64,000 nt of DNA from Frankiales bacterium (GCA_025966135.1 JAOPVP010000009.1:1-64000); one strand, 5' to 3'. Positions 44,550-54,091 are shown, numbered from the stretch's first letter. Made by a program: numbers and translations. The notes: generated by a model not told the origin, from the sequence alone.

Positions 44550-45076
44550 CCGTCCCGTCAGAGGAGCAGAAGGGCGCGGGGCTCCGAGACGCCTTCGCCC
44601 GCCTGTACACGCCGCATCGGATGGCCTACATCCAGGGCGAGGGCAAGGGGCCCGATTGTCCGTTCTGCGAGATCCCGACCATGTCCGACGCCGACGGGCT
44701 GGTGATTGCCCGCGGTGAGGTGTGTTACGCAGTGCTCAACCTCTACCCTTACAACTCCGGCCACCTGATGTTGGTGCCGTACCGGCACGTGTCGGGCTAC
44801 GACGAGCTCACCGCCGAGGAGACCGTCGAGCTGGCCGAGATGACGCAGCACGCCATCCGGGCGGTGCGGCACGCCTCCGGCGCGCAGGGCTTCAACGTCG
44901 GCATGAACCTCGGTGGTGTGGCCGGGGCCGGCATCGCCGCGCACCTGCACCAGCACGTGGTCCCGCGCTGGGGCGGTGACACCAACTTCATGCCCGTGAT
45001 CGGCCACACCAAGGTGCTGCCGCAGCTGCTCCCCGAGACCCGCGAGCTCCTCGCCAAGGCCTGGTCCGAGGTCTGA
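44546..45076 (+). CDS. HIT-domain nucleotide hydrolase/phosphorylase (Ap4A type)
   Basis: This 176-residue protein has the HIT triad '[13 protein letters not shown]' (His-x-His-x-His) and an N-terminal 'CPFCEIP' cysteine pair. It aligns in layout with the mycobacterial HIT protein next to thrS, described as an Ap4A phosphorylase. It would degrade diadenosine tetraphosphate, a by-product of aminoacyl-tRNA synthetases, which suits its coupling to thrS. GTG 44546 overlaps the thrS stop by 4 bases. Confidence 0.9.
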   Translation: MTVPSEEQKGAGLRDAFARLYTPHRMAYIQGEGKGPDCPFCEIPTMSDADGLVIARGEVCYAVLNLYPYNSGHLMLVPYRHVSGYDELTAEETVELAEMTQHAIRAVRHASGAQGFNVGMNLGGVAGAGIAAHLHQHVVPRWGGDTNFMPVIGHTKVLPQLLPETRELLAKAWSEV

Positions 45077-45092
45077 CTCCAGCCGCCCCCCT

Positions 45093-45142
45093 CTCTCTCC
45101 GCACCTCTCTCCGCCCCCCGCTCTCCGCCCCCCTCTCTCCGC
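45093..45142. repeat. Four pyrimidine-rich 10-base repeats
   Basis: CTCTCTCCGC occurs at 45093, 45105 and 45133, and the variant CGCTCTCCGC at 45119, separated by short C/A spacers. The stretch follows the HIT stop and precedes a large hairpin. Purely pyrimidine on +, it has no coding appearance. Confidence 0.7.
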
Positions 45143-45222
45143 ACTTCCCTCCCGTGGCCCTGACCCGAGCGCGTCCTTCACGCTCAGGCTGACGCCCGGG
45201 ATCAGGGCCGAGGGAGGGAAGT
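45143..45222. terminator. Large hairpin between convergent HIT and EF-G2 genes
   Basis: ACTTCCCTCCC (45143-45153) and GGCCCTGA (45156-45163) pair with TCAGGGCC (45202-45209) and GGGAGGGAAGT (45212-45222), with a 2-base internal mismatch. Inner pairs CCCG/CGGG and GAGCG/CGCTC extend it. It probably terminates transcription from both sides. Confidence 0.7.
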
Positions 45223-45248
45223 CGGGGTTGCGGGCAGGGCCCGGAACG

Positions 45249-47366
45249 TCAGGCTTTCGGGGTGAGGTGGGCCGGCAGGGGCTCGTGGCGGAGGTAGCGG
45301 CGGGTGAACGAGCCGGTGCCGTGGGACAGCGAGCGCAGCTCGGCCGGGTAGTGCAGCAGCTCGAGGTCGGGGACCTCGGCGCTGACCAGGGACTCGTCCT
45401 CCTCGGTGATGGTGCTGCCCGTGACCCGGGCACGCCGGCCGGACAGGTCGCTCATGACGCTGCCGACGTAGCTCGAGGGCAGCCGCACCTCGATGGCGCT
45501 GACCGGCTCGAGGACCTGCACCCCCGCGGTCTGGCAGGCCTCGCGTACGGCGAGAGCGCCGGCCGATTGGAACGCGGCGTCGGAGGAGTCCACCGAGTGG
45601 GCCTTGCCGTCGGTGAGGATCGCCTTCAGGTCCACCAGAGGCCGACCGTCGATGCCGCGCTCCATCTGAGCTCGGACACCCTTCTCGACCGAAGGGATGT
45701 AGTTGCCCGGCACGGCCCCCCCGACCACCGTCTGCTCGAACACGAGCCCCTCGCCGGCGGGGAGGGGCTCGAACTCCATGTGCACCACGGCGTACTGGCC
45801 GTGGCCCCCGGACTGCTTCACGTGCCGGCCGGTCACCGAGACCGGCCTGGCCAAGGTCTCGCGGAGGGCCACCTTGACCTCGGGCAGCGTGACGGCGACG
45901 CCGTACCGGGTCTTGAGACGGTCGACGAGCACCTCGGCGTGCGCTTCACCGACGCACCACAGGAGCAGCTGTCCGGTCTCGGCCTGCCGCTCGAGCCGGA
46001 CGGTCGGGTCCTCGGCCACCAGTCGCTGCAGGGCGGTTCCGAGCTTGTCCTCGTCGGCGCGGGAGGCGGCCTCGACGGCGATCGCGTGCTGCGGCTCGGG
46101 GAGATCCCATGGCGCGACGAGCAGCGGGTCGTCCTTGCCGCTGATGGTGTCGCCGGTCTCGGCGCTGGTGAGCTTCGCCACCGACACGATGTCCCCGGCC
46201 CGGCACTCGGCGACCGGCCGCATGAGGGCGCCCAGCGGCGTCGACAGGGTGCCGACCCGTTCGTCTGCGTCATGGTCGGGATGCCCGCGTTCGACCAGGC
46301 CGTGGCCGGAGATGTGCACGACCGCGTCGGGGGTCAGGGTGCCGGAGAAGACGCGGATGAGGGAGACCCGGCCGAGGTAGGGGTCGCTGGTCGTCTTCAC
46401 GACCTCAGCCACCAACGGCCCGTCCGGGTCGCAGGTGATGGGCGCGGCGGGAGAGCCGTCGGGACGCGTGACCACGGGGGAGGGGTGCTCGAGCGGCGTC
46501 GGCATCGCCTGCGTGAGCACCTCGAGCAGCTCATCGGTGCCGAGCAGGGTCAGTGGCGCGGCCGGCAGGACCGGGAAGAAGTTCCCGCGCGCGACCGCCA
46601 GCTCGAGGTCGCCGGTGACGACCTTCGGGTCGATGACCTCGCCGCCGAGGTAGCGGTCGAGCAGGGTCTCGTCCTCGCTCTCTGCGATGACTGCCTCGAG
46701 CAGCTCGCCGCGCAGTGACTCGATGAGAGGCAGGTGCTCCGGGTCGGGGTCGCGCTCGACCCGGTCGCCGGACGACCAGTCGTAGACGCGTTGCGAGATG
46801 AGGCCGATGACACCGGCCACGGACTCGTCGTCCCCGTGCATCGGGAGGTACAGCGGGTGCACGCCCTCGCCGAGCAGCCGTTGGCAGAGCGCCACGGAGT
46901 CGTCGAAGTCGGCGCGCGGGCGATCGAGCTGGGTGACGACAATGGCGCGCGGCATGCCGACGGCTGCGCACTCGTCCCAGAGCTGGACGGTCATGGCGTC
47001 CACACCGTCGACAGCGGAGATGACGAAGAGGGCGGCGTCGGCGGCGCGCAGGCCGGCCCGCAGCTCGCCGACGAAGTCGGGGGAGCCGGGCGTGTCGAGG
47101 AGGTTGACCTTCACGCCCCGGTGCTCCAGCGGGGCGAGCGCGAGCGCGACCGAGCGCTGCAGGCGGATCTCCACCTCCTCGCTGTCGCCCACGGTGGTGC
47201 CGTCCACGGTGCGGCCGGCCCGCGGGACCGTGCCGGTGCGCGCCAGCAGCGCCTCCACCAGCGTGGTCTTCCCGGCGCCGGCGTGCCCTACGACGGCGAC
47301 GTTGCGGACCAGCTCCGCGGCCCTCGGCTCGGGTGCCGGCCCTGCCTGCTTGCCCACCTTCGACAT
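45249..47366 (-). CDS. Elongation factor G-like protein EF-G2
   Basis: The 705-residue translational GTPase has EF-G domain layout with G1 'VVGHAGAGKTTLVEALL' and G3 'LLDTPGSPDFVGE'. The G4 region reads 'VTQLDRP', not the canonical NKxD. This matches the actinobacterial EF-G2 group (mycobacterial FusA2 type), which lacks normal translocase activity in the cases studied; its role is unclear. It lies convergent to thrS-HIT and divergent from pgsA, breaking up a gene block that is contiguous in mycobacteria. Confidence 0.9.
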   Translation of the reverse strand: MSKVGKQAGPAPEPRAAELVRNVAVVGHAGAGKTTLVEALLARTGTVPRAGRTVDGTTVGDSEEVEIRLQRSVALALAPLEHRGVKVNLLDTPGSPDFVGELRAGLRAADAALFVISAVDGVDAMTVQLWDECAAVGMPRAIVVTQLDRPRADFDDSVALCQRLLGEGVHPLYLPMHGDDESVAGVIGLISQRVYDWSSGDRVERDPDPEHLPLIESLRGELLEAVIAESEDETLLDRYLGGEVIDPKVVTGDLELAVARGNFFPVLPAAPLTLLGTDELLEVLTQAMPTPLEHPSPVVTRPDGSPAAPITCDPDGPLVAEVVKTTSDPYLGRVSLIRVFSGTLTPDAVVHISGHGLVERGHPDHDADERVGTLSTPLGALMRPVAECRAGDIVSVAKLTSAETGDTISGKDDPLLVAPWDLPEPQHAIAVEAASRADEDKLGTALQRLVAEDPTVRLERQAETGQLLLWCVGEAHAEVLVDRLKTRYGVAVTLPEVKVALRETLARPVSVTGRHVKQSGGHGQYAVVHMEFEPLPAGEGLVFEQTVVGGAVPGNYIPSVEKGVRAQMERGIDGRPLVDLKAILTDGKAHSVDSSDAAFQSAGALAVREACQTAGVQVLEPVSAIEVRLPSSYVGSVMSDLSGRRARVTGSTITEEDESLVSAEVPDLELLHYPAELRSLSHGTGSFTRRYLRHEPLPAHLTPKA

Positions 47367-47460
47367 CTGCTCAACCTCTCACGTCCCGCACCCCCCGGCA
47401 TCCTTGAGGCTGCGACGAGCCTCCCGCCGGTCGCATCCGGGGACAAGCCCGGGACGCCGC

Positions 47461-47466
47461 TATCGT
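47461..47466 (+). promoter_or_regulatory. Candidate -10 element upstream of pgsA
   Basis: TATCGT fits the actinobacterial -10 pattern TAnnnT in the 159-base gap between the divergent EF-G2 and pgsA genes, giving a leader of about 53 bases. No clear -35 is seen. Confidence 0.35.
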
Positions 47467-47525
47467 TCGCCCCGTGAGTCCCTGCGGGGAGGCAGAACGG
47501 CGGAGTACGTGCGAAAGGCGGACCC

Positions 47526-48140
47526 TTGATCGGTTCCCAGCTACGCCCGGTCGTCGGACGGGTCGCCGATCCGCTCGTCAACCGCCTGCTGGCCTGGGGC
47601 GTCACGCCGGACGCTGTGACCGCCACGGGCACGATCGGTGTGGTGGCGGCAGCGCTGGCGTTCTTCCCGCGCGGCAGCTTCTTCGTGGGTGCGCTGGTCA
47701 TCACGGTGTTCGTCCTCACCGACACGATCGACGGCGCGCTGGCCCGCAAGCGCGGGGTGTCCAGCAGCTTCGGGGCCTGGCTCGACTCCACCTGCGACCG
47801 GGTCGCCGACGGCGCCGTTTTCGGTGGCCTTGTCCTGTGGTTCGCGGGCAAGGGGCACGACGACGTGCTGCTGGCGGTGTCACTGTTCGTGCTGGTCTGC
47901 AGCCAGGTCGTGTCCTACGAGAAGGCGCGCGCCGAGGGCCTGGGCATGACCTGCAACGTCGGTATCGCCGAGCGTCCGGAGCGGCTGATCCTCGTGCTCC
48001 TTGCCACCGGCCTGGTCGGGCTGGGTCTTCCGGACATCCTGCTTGCCGCGGCGCTGTGGCTGCTCGCGGTGCTGTCGCTCGTCACCGTCGGCCAGCGCTT
48101 GAGAGAAGTTCACCGACAGGCGGGGCTCCCCGCCGCGTGA
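47526..48140 (+). CDS. pgsA: Phosphatidylinositol phosphate synthase (CDP-alcohol phosphatidyltransferase)
   Basis: This 204-residue membrane enzyme has about six transmembrane helices and the complete CDP-alcohol motif DxxDGxxARx8GxxxDxxxD in 'DTIDGALARKRG...GAWLDSTCDRVAD'. In actinomycetes this protein joins CDP-diacylglycerol and inositol-3-phosphate to make phosphatidylinositol phosphate, the precursor of PI and PIMs. TTG 47526 has AAGGCGG upstream. It is first of four overlapping genes ending in the LemA-like gene. Confidence 0.92.
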   Translation: MIGSQLRPVVGRVADPLVNRLLAWGVTPDAVTATGTIGVVAAALAFFPRGSFFVGALVITVFVLTDTIDGALARKRGVSSSFGAWLDSTCDRVADGAVFGGLVLWFAGKGHDDVLLAVSLFVLVCSQVVSYEKARAEGLGMTCNVGIAERPERLILVLLATGLVGLGLPDILLAAALWLLAVLSLVTVGQRLREVHRQAGLPAA

Positions 48141-49033
48141 ACCCCGTATCGAGCATCGCCGGTGCGCTGAGCTCCGGCAGCTACGCCGCCGGATGGGCCG
48201 TCGTACGAGGGATGCCCGAACCGCTGGCCCGCCGGCTGTTCGAGGCGGGCGCTGACCTGGCCGCCGCCCGTGGCGGACGCGGCGTGGACCGGCTGCGGAC
48301 CAACCTGGAGCGGGTCGCCCCCGGCCACGACCTCGTCAGGGACGCGCTCCGCTCCTACGCCCGCTACTGGTGCGAGGCCTTCCGCCTTCCCTCCATGAAG
48401 CCGGAGCGGATCCTCAGCGGCACCCATACCGTCCGCGAGGAGCTGTTCCGGGCCTCGACCGCGTCGGACCGGGGCACCGTCCTGGTCCTCCCGCACACCG
48501 GCAACTGGGACGTCGCCGGGGCCTGGTGCGGGCTCACCGACGTGCCGTTCACGACCGTCGCCGAGCGGCTGAAGCCGGAGTCGCTCTACGAGCGGTTCGT
48601 GGCTTTCCGGGAGTCCCTCGGGATGGAGGTGCTGCCCCTGACGGGAGGCGAGCGACCGCCGTACGACGTGTTGGCGGAGCGGTTGGAGGCCGGCGGGGCG
48701 ATCTGCCTGCTGGCGGATCGCGACCTCACGCCCCGCGGCATCGATGTGAAGTTCTTCGGCGCGACGGCACGGATGCCCGCAGGTCCCGCGCGACTGGCTC
48801 TCGAGACGGGCGCCGACCTCGTGCCGGTCACGCTGGCGTTCGTCGGGGACCGTGACTGGGAGGTCACCTTCCACCCGTACGTCGAGCCGTCCGACCTCCG
48901 GACCATGACGCAGGCCGTGGCGAGCGCCTTCGAGGACGGGATCGCACGGCACCCCGCCGACTGGCACATGCTGCAGAAGCTCTGGCTCGACGACCTCGCC
49001 GACGACGACCCGCGCAAGCAGCCACTGCCGTGA
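48137..49033 (+). CDS. Phosphatidylinositol mannoside acyltransferase
   Basis: The 298-residue enzyme is of the lipid-A-acyltransferase (HtrB/LpxL) superfamily, with the catalytic pair in 'VLPHTGNWDVAGAWCG' (H-x4-D) and 'ICLLADRDLTPRGIDVKFFG' downstream. In mycobacteria the homologue beside pgsA and pimA acylates the 6-position of the mannose of PIM1/PIM2. GTG 48137 overlaps pgsA by 4 bases. It acts at the cytoplasmic face of the membrane. Confidence 0.92.
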   Translation: MNPVSSIAGALSSGSYAAGWAVVRGMPEPLARRLFEAGADLAAARGGRGVDRLRTNLERVAPGHDLVRDALRSYARYWCEAFRLPSMKPERILSGTHTVREELFRASTASDRGTVLVLPHTGNWDVAGAWCGLTDVPFTTVAERLKPESLYERFVAFRESLGMEVLPLTGGERPPYDVLAERLEAGGAICLLADRDLTPRGIDVKFFGATARMPAGPARLALETGADLVPVTLAFVGDRDWEVTFHPYVEPSDLRTMTQAVASAFEDGIARHPADWHMLQKLWLDDLADDDPRKQPLP

Positions 49034-50265
49034 GGATCGGCATCGTGTGCCCCTACAGCTGGGACGTCCCCGGCGGAGTGCAGGCGCACGTCCGTGACCT
49101 CGCCGAGAGCCTGCTCGAGCTCGGCCACGAGGTCTCGGTCCTCACCCCTGTCGACGAGCCCGACGACGCGGCACTGCCGGCGTACGTCGTACCCGCCGGA
49201 CGGGCGGTGCCCGTGCCCTACAACGGGTCTGTGGCCCGCCTGGCGTTCGGGCCGCTGTCGCTGACCCGCACCCGTCGGTGGCTGCGGAAGGGCCGGTTCG
49301 ACGTCCTGCACCTGCACGAGCCGACGGTCCCGTCGCTGTCGATGATCGCCTGCTTCGCGGCTCGCGGACCCATGGTCGCGACGTTCCACACGGCCACCGC
49401 GCGCAGCCGGGCGCTGCAGGTGTTCGGCACCACGCTGCAGCCCGGGCTCGAGAAAATCACCGGCCGGATCGCGGTCTCGGTGGCCGCCCGCAGGGTCGTC
49501 GTTGAGCACCTCGGCCACGACGCCGTGCTCATCCCCAACGGCGTCCAGGTGGCGGCGTTTGCCGGTGCGACGCCGCTGCCGGACGTGCCGCCGGGACCCA
49601 AGGTGGTCTTCCTCGGCCGCATCGACGAGGGCCGCAAGGGGCTGTCGGTGCTGCTCGGCGCCCTCCCGTCGCTGGTGAAACAGGTGCCTGACGTCCAGGT
49701 GCTCGTCGCCGGCCCGGGAGACGTGGACGAGGTCCGGGAGGAGCTGGACCCGACGCTGGCGGACCGGGTCCACCTGCTCGGCCTCGTCAGCGCTGCCGAC
49801 AAGCCGAGGGTCTATGCGAGCGGCGACGTCTACTGCGCCCCCAACACCCACGGCGAGAGCTTCGGGATCGTGCTCATCGAGGCGATGGCCGCCGGCACCC
49901 CGGTGGTCGCCAGTGACCTCGAGGCCTTCCGTCGGGTGCTCGACGACGGCGAGGCAGGAGTACTCGTACCCGTCGGCAACAGCGCCGCGCTCGCGGATGC
50001 CCTGGCCGACCTGCTGGGCGACACGGAGAGGCGCAGAAGGCTCAGCGCGGCCGGCTCGCGGGTGGTGCAGGCCTACGACTGGGCGCACGTCACCCGCCAG
50101 ATCGTGGAAGTCTACGAGACCGTCGCGGTTGCGGCCGCCGTGGAGCTCGACGACACCGCCGAGGACCCCGACGTCGAGGACTTCGGACAGGAGGATGACC
50201 CCGGTCGGGTGTCGGAGACGCTGCGGCGCTGGCTCGCCGTCGTGCGCGAGCGGGTCGCCCCGTGA
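49030..50265 (+). CDS. pimA: Phosphatidylinositol alpha-mannosyltransferase
   Basis: This 411-residue GT4 (GT-B fold) enzyme transfers the first mannose from GDP-mannose to phosphatidylinositol. The N-terminal glycine loop is 'CPYSWDVPGGVQAHVRDLAE', and the donor site shows 'VVFLGRIDEGRKGL' and the E-x7-E motif 'ESFGIVLIEAMAAGTPVV'. GTG 49030 overlaps the acyltransferase by 4 bases. The acidic ~35-residue C-terminus is an extension seen in some actinomycetes. Confidence 0.94.
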   Translation: MRIGIVCPYSWDVPGGVQAHVRDLAESLLELGHEVSVLTPVDEPDDAALPAYVVPAGRAVPVPYNGSVARLAFGPLSLTRTRRWLRKGRFDVLHLHEPTVPSLSMIACFAARGPMVATFHTATARSRALQVFGTTLQPGLEKITGRIAVSVAARRVVVEHLGHDAVLIPNGVQVAAFAGATPLPDVPPGPKVVFLGRIDEGRKGLSVLLGALPSLVKQVPDVQVLVAGPGDVDEVREELDPTLADRVHLLGLVSAADKPRVYASGDVYCAPNTHGESFGIVLIEAMAAGTPVVASDLEAFRRVLDDGEAGVLVPVGNSAALADALADLLGDTERRRRLSAAGSRVVQAYDWAHVTRQIVEVYETVAVAAAVELDDTAEDPDVEDFGQEDDPGRVSETLRRWLAVVRERVAP

Positions 50266-50768
50266 GTACCGTCGCCTACGCCGTCGGTGCGGTCGTGCTG
50301 CTCGCGTCCTACATCACCTGGACCGCCGGCCGGCTGGACCGCATGCACGCCCGGGTCGACGCCGCCTGGGCAGCACTCGACGCCCAGCTGGTACGGCGAG
50401 CCGCGGCGGCGCGGGCTCTCCTACCCCTGCTGCCGGCCGGGCCCGAGGCGGACGCGCTCGAGATCGCGGCGTCGGCGTCGCTGGACGCGGGCGAGGAGAG
50501 CCGGGAGGTCGTGGAGAACGACCTGTCGCGGGCGCTCCGGGCTGCCACGCCATTGCTCCCTGCGGTGCCGGACGCCGACTACGCCAAGGCCGAGCTCGAG
50601 ACGGCCGCGACCCGGGTGGGTCTGGCGCGCTCCTTCCACAACAGCGCGGTCAACGACACCCGGATCCTGCGCGGCAAGCGGTTGCCGCGTGCGCTTCGGC
50701 TGGCGGGACGCCGCGCCATGCCGGCCTTCTTCGACGTCGACGACACGGCGCTCAGGCCAGCGGCCTGA
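50262..50768 (+). CDS. LemA-like membrane-anchored protein
   Basis: The 168-residue protein has one N-terminal transmembrane helix and a helical body resembling LemA: 'HARVDAAWAALDAQLVRRAA' near 30-50 and 'LARSFHNSAVNDTRILRGKR' near 125. It overlaps pimA by 4 bases. Actinomycetes often carry such a gene directly after pimA. Its role in envelope lipid synthesis is only suggested by position. Confidence 0.72.
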   Translation: MSTVAYAVGAVVLLASYITWTAGRLDRMHARVDAAWAALDAQLVRRAAAARALLPLLPAGPEADALEIAASASLDAGEESREVVENDLSRALRAATPLLPAVPDADYAKAELETAATRVGLARSFHNSAVNDTRILRGKRLPRALRLAGRRAMPAFFDVDDTALRPAA

Positions 50769-50791
50769 CCGCCTCCGGTGGTCGGCCCACC

Positions 50792-50797
50792 TATCGT
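50792..50797 (+). promoter_or_regulatory. Candidate -10 of the DUF3048 gene (leaderless)
   Basis: TATCGT ends 6 bases before ATG 50804, and no ribosome-binding site precedes that ATG. This is the arrangement of leaderless actinobacterial transcripts. Confidence 0.45.
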
Positions 50798-50803
50798 CTG
50801 GCC

Positions 50804-51820
50804 ATGCGTTCCAAGGTCCCTGCCGCTGTGCTCCTGCTCGCCCTGGTCGCCGCCTGCTCGGGCGGCAAGGCTGTGGTGAAGGCGAGTCCGACCGCCTCGC
50901 CGACGCCGTCCCCGACCCCGAAGGCGGCCGCCAGGCCGAAGCCGGCCCTGGACCCGCTGACGGGCACAGCCCCGCGGTCCACTGCCCCGGTCGTCGCCAT
51001 CAAGGTGGACAACGCCTTCCTCGCCCGGCCCTACCAGACCGGCCTGGGCCGGGCCGCTGTCGTCTACGAGGAGCTCGTCGAGGGCGGTTCGACCCGGCTG
51101 CTCGCCGTCTTCGAGAGCGACCTGACCGGCAACCACGAGGTCGGGCCGATCCGCAGTGTCCGCGAGAGCGACGTCGAGCTGCTGCGGGAGTACGGCAGCA
51201 TCTCCGTCGGCTTCTCCGGCGGCAACTCCGGGGTGAAGGCCATCATCGCCTCGGCCGCGCGGTCCGGGTGGCTGGTCGACGCGTCGTACGACGTGATCCC
51301 GGGGGCCTACCGCCTCGGAGCCCAGCGGGCCGACGCGCGCAACTTCTTCGCGGTGCCGTCCGCGCTGGCCACCCGACGGCCCGGCAACGGTCCGCGCGAC
51401 ATCGGCCTGCGGTTCGGCCCGCTGGCCCGCGGTGGCGCGGCCACGGCGCTCGGCGTCGCCAACTACTCCGGCCAGAGCCGCGTCACGGTCCGCTACAGCG
51501 CGGCGACGCACTCGTGGTCGGTGAGCCAGGACGGGCGCCTGATGGGCGGCGTGGCACCGGCCAACATCATCATCCAGCGGGTGGTGGAGCGGGGGAGCCG
51601 GTTCTCCGACGTCCACGGCATGCCTACGCCGTACACCGTCACTGCCGGCAGTGGCTCCGCGGTCGTGCTGAGGGACGGCAAGCGGTTCGCCGCGAAGTGG
51701 ACGCGCACCAACTACGGGGCCACCCACTACCGCAACGCGGCAGGCAAGGAGATCGCGTTGCGAGCAGGCAAGACGTGGGTGCTTCTGGTGCCGACGAGCG
51801 GCTCGGTCTCCTTCGGCTGA
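50804..51820 (+). CDS. DUF3048 (YerB-like) lipoprotein
   Basis: This 338-residue protein has a lipobox 'LLALVAACSGG' and a Pro/Ser/Thr linker. The DUF3048 body follows: 'VVAIKVDNAFLARPYQTGLG', 'VVYEELVEGGSTRLLAVFES', 'VGPIRSVRESDVELLREYG', with a later C-terminal beta domain. DUF3048 proteins are surface lipoproteins of unknown enzymatic role; conserved Asp/Glu/Arg residues hint at a catalytic site. It lies between the pimA block and pdxS. Confidence 0.9.
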   Translation: MRSKVPAAVLLLALVAACSGGKAVVKASPTASPTPSPTPKAAARPKPALDPLTGTAPRSTAPVVAIKVDNAFLARPYQTGLGRAAVVYEELVEGGSTRLLAVFESDLTGNHEVGPIRSVRESDVELLREYGSISVGFSGGNSGVKAIIASAARSGWLVDASYDVIPGAYRLGAQRADARNFFAVPSALATRRPGNGPRDIGLRFGPLARGGAATALGVANYSGQSRVTVRYSAATHSWSVSQDGRLMGGVAPANIIIQRVVERGSRFSDVHGMPTPYTVTAGSGSAVVLRDGKRFAAKWTRTNYGATHYRNAAGKEIALRAGKTWVLLVPTSGSVSFG

Positions 51821-51825
51821 TCGCC

Positions 51826-51831
51826 TAGGAT
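51826..51831 (+). promoter_or_regulatory. Candidate -10 of pdxS (leaderless)
   Basis: TAGGAT is followed by seven bases and then ATG 51839, the spacing of leaderless transcripts whose first base is the start codon. This favours ATG 51839 over the in-frame ATG 51830. Confidence 0.5.
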
Positions 51832-51838
51832 GGGGGGC

Positions 51839-52723
51839 ATGAACACGACCGGCACGCCCCTTGTCAAGCGCGGTATGGCTGAGCAGCTCAAGGGCGGCGT
51901 CATCATGGACGTCGTCACCCCGGAGCAGGCCCGCATCGCCGAGGACGCCGGGGCGGTCGCCGTCATGGCGCTCGAGCGGGTGCCCGCCGACATCCGCCGC
52001 GACGGTGGGGTGTCGCGGATGAGCGATCCCGACATGATCGACGGCATCAAGGCCGAGGTCACGATCCCGGTCATGGCCAAGGCCCGCATCGGGCACTTCG
52101 TCGAGGCCCAGGTGCTGCAGGCGATCGGCGTCGACTACATCGACGAGTCCGAGGTCCTGACCCCTGCGGACTACGCCCACCACATCGACAAGACGGTCTT
52201 CACCGTCCCGTTCGTCTGCGGTGCCACCAACCTGGGTGAGGCGCTGCGCCGGATCTCCGAGGGCGCGGCGATGATCCGCTCCAAGGGCGAGGCCGGCACC
52301 GGGGACGTCTCGCAGGCCACCACCCACATCCGCACCATCCTCGGCCAGATCAAGAAGCTGACGACGATGGACTCGACCGAGCTGTTCGAGGCGGCCAAGG
52401 AGCTGCGCGCCCCGATCGAGCTGGTCCGCGAGACCGCCGAGCTCGGCCGGCTGCCCGTCGTGCTCTTCACCGCCGGCGGCGTGGCGACGCCGGCCGATGC
52501 GGCGATGATGATGCAGCTCGGCGCCGACGGCGTCTTCATTGGCTCCGGCATCTTCAAGAGCGGCGACCCGGCCGCCCGGGCGCGGGCCTGCGTCGAGGCG
52601 ACGGCCTACTACCAGGACGCCGAGCGGATCGCCAAGGTCTCGCGTGGCCTGGGCGAGGCCATGGTCGGCATCGCGGTCGACTCCCTGGGTGCGGGTGACC
52701 TGCTGGCCAACCGCGGTTGGTGA
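51839..52723 (+). CDS. pdxS: Pyridoxal 5'-phosphate synthase, lyase subunit
   Basis: The 294-residue PdxS/Pdx1 barrel makes PLP from ribose 5-phosphate, glyceraldehyde 3-phosphate and the ammonia released by PdxT. Key lysines appear in '[20 protein letters not shown]' and '[15 protein letters not shown]'. Phosphate sites are '[11 protein letters not shown]' and '[20 protein letters not shown]'. It forms a dodecamer with PdxT, whose gene overlaps it by 4 bases. Confidence 0.97.
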   Translation: MNTTGTPLVKRGMAEQLKGGVIMDVVTPEQARIAEDAGAVAVMALERVPADIRRDGGVSRMSDPDMIDGIKAEVTIPVMAKARIGHFVEAQVLQAIGVDYIDESEVLTPADYAHHIDKTVFTVPFVCGATNLGEALRRISEGAAMIRSKGEAGTGDVSQATTHIRTILGQIKKLTTMDSTELFEAAKELRAPIELVRETAELGRLPVVLFTAGGVATPADAAMMMQLGADGVFIGSGIFKSGDPAARARACVEATAYYQDAERIAKVSRGLGEAMVGIAVDSLGAGDLLANRGW

Positions 52724-53313
52724 CACGGGTTGGTGTCCTCGCCCTGCAGGGCGACGTACGTGAGCACGTCGCGGCACTGACAGTCGCGGGGGCTGTCCCG
52801 GTGGAGGTCAGGCGACCCACCGATCTCGAGGGCCTGGACGGCATCGTCCTGCCCGGCGGCGAGTCCACGACGATGGGCAAGCTCCTGCGGATCTTTGAGC
52901 TGCTCGGCCCGCTGCGGTCCCTGCTCGCGGGCGGCCTGCCGGCCTACGGCACCTGCGCCGGCATGATCCTGCTGGCCTCGGAGATCGTCGACGGCCGGCG
53001 CGACCAGGAGCTGCTGGGTGGGCTGGACATCACCGTGCGGCGCAACGCCTTCGGCTCGCAGGTCCACTCGTTCGAGGCAGACCTGGACGTCGCGGGCGTC
53101 GGCACCGTGCACGGCGTCTTCATCCGCGCCCCCTGGGTCGAGCGGGCCGGCCCTGAGGTCGAGGTGCTGGCGTCGGTGGGGGAGCACCCCGTGGCGGTCC
53201 GCCAGGGGCACCTGCTGGCCACCTCGTTCCACCCCGAGCTCACGGGGGATGAGCGCATGCACGCGTTCTTCGTCCGTAGACTCGTCGCACAGGCAGAAGG
53301 AGGAGCATCGTGA
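52720..53313 (+). CDS. pdxT: Pyridoxal 5'-phosphate synthase, glutaminase subunit
   Basis: This 197-residue class I glutamine amidotransferase supplies ammonia to PdxS. The nucleophile Cys is in '[12 protein letters not shown]', the catalytic His-Glu in '[10 protein letters not shown]', and '[13 protein letters not shown]' is the PdxT signature. GTG 52720 overlaps pdxS and the end overlaps yebC, so the three are coupled. Confidence 0.97.
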   Translation: MTRVGVLALQGDVREHVAALTVAGAVPVEVRRPTDLEGLDGIVLPGGESTTMGKLLRIFELLGPLRSLLAGGLPAYGTCAGMILLASEIVDGRRDQELLGGLDITVRRNAFGSQVHSFEADLDVAGVGTVHGVFIRAPWVERAGPEVEVLASVGEHPVAVRQGHLLATSFHPELTGDERMHAFFVRRLVAQAEGGAS

Positions 53314-54059
53314 GCGGCCACTCAAAGTGGGCGACGACCAAGCACAAGAAGGCGGTCGTCGACGCCAAGCGAGGCAAGCTGTTCGCCAAGCTCATCAAGA
53401 CCATCGAGGTGGCCGCCCGCACGGGGGGCGGCGATCCGGCCGGTAACCCGACCCTCGCCGATGCCATCGCCAAGGCCAAGGGCCAGTCGGTTCCCAACGA
53501 CAACATCGACCGTGCGGTCAAGCGCGGCAGCGGTGAGCTCGGCGACGCGGCGGCCTACGAGGAGATCCTGTACGAGGCCTACGGTCCCGGCGGCGTGGCC
53601 TTCCTCATCGAGTGCCTGACCGACAACCGCAACCGCGCCAACGCCGAGGTCCGTACCGCCATCACCCGCAACGGCGGCAACCCCGCCGACCCGGGCTCGG
53701 TGGCCTACCTGTTCGGACGCAAGGGCCTGGTGCTCATCACCAAGACCGACGGGCTGACCGAGGACGATGTGCTCATGGCCGTGCTCGAGGCCGGGGCCGA
53801 GGAGGTCAACGAGCAGGACGACGCGTTCGAGGTCGTCTCCGACGCGACCGACACCCACGCCGTCCGGTTGGCCTGTACCGACGCGGGGCTGACGGTCGAG
53901 TCCGCCGACATCGCCTGGGTGGCCTCCACCACGATGGAGCTCGAGGACGATGCGGCCCGGAAGGTCCTGCGCCTCGTCGACGCCCTCGAGGATCTCGACG
54001 ACGTCCAGAACGTCTACGCCAACTTCGACGTGAGCGACGAGGTTCTCGCCTCCGTCTGA
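53310..54059 (+). CDS. YebC/PmpR family DNA-binding/translation protein
   Basis: The 249-residue protein has the start '[20 protein letters not shown]' and the body '[20 protein letters not shown]' and '[20 protein letters not shown]' of the YebC family. Members act as transcription regulators, and some help ribosomes through proline-rich stretches. GTG 53310 overlaps pdxT. In actinomycetes yebC commonly lies before ruvC, as here, apart from the inserted HD-GYP gene. Confidence 0.95.
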   Translation: MSGHSKWATTKHKKAVVDAKRGKLFAKLIKTIEVAARTGGGDPAGNPTLADAIAKAKGQSVPNDNIDRAVKRGSGELGDAAAYEEILYEAYGPGGVAFLIECLTDNRNRANAEVRTAITRNGGNPADPGSVAYLFGRKGLVLITKTDGLTEDDVLMAVLEAGAEEVNEQDDAFEVVSDATDTHAVRLACTDAGLTVESADIAWVASTTMELEDDAARKVLRLVDALEDLDDVQNVYANFDVSDEVLASV

Positions 54060-54091
54060 CGCGCCGCCGCACGGGCGCCCTGCTGGCGGGG

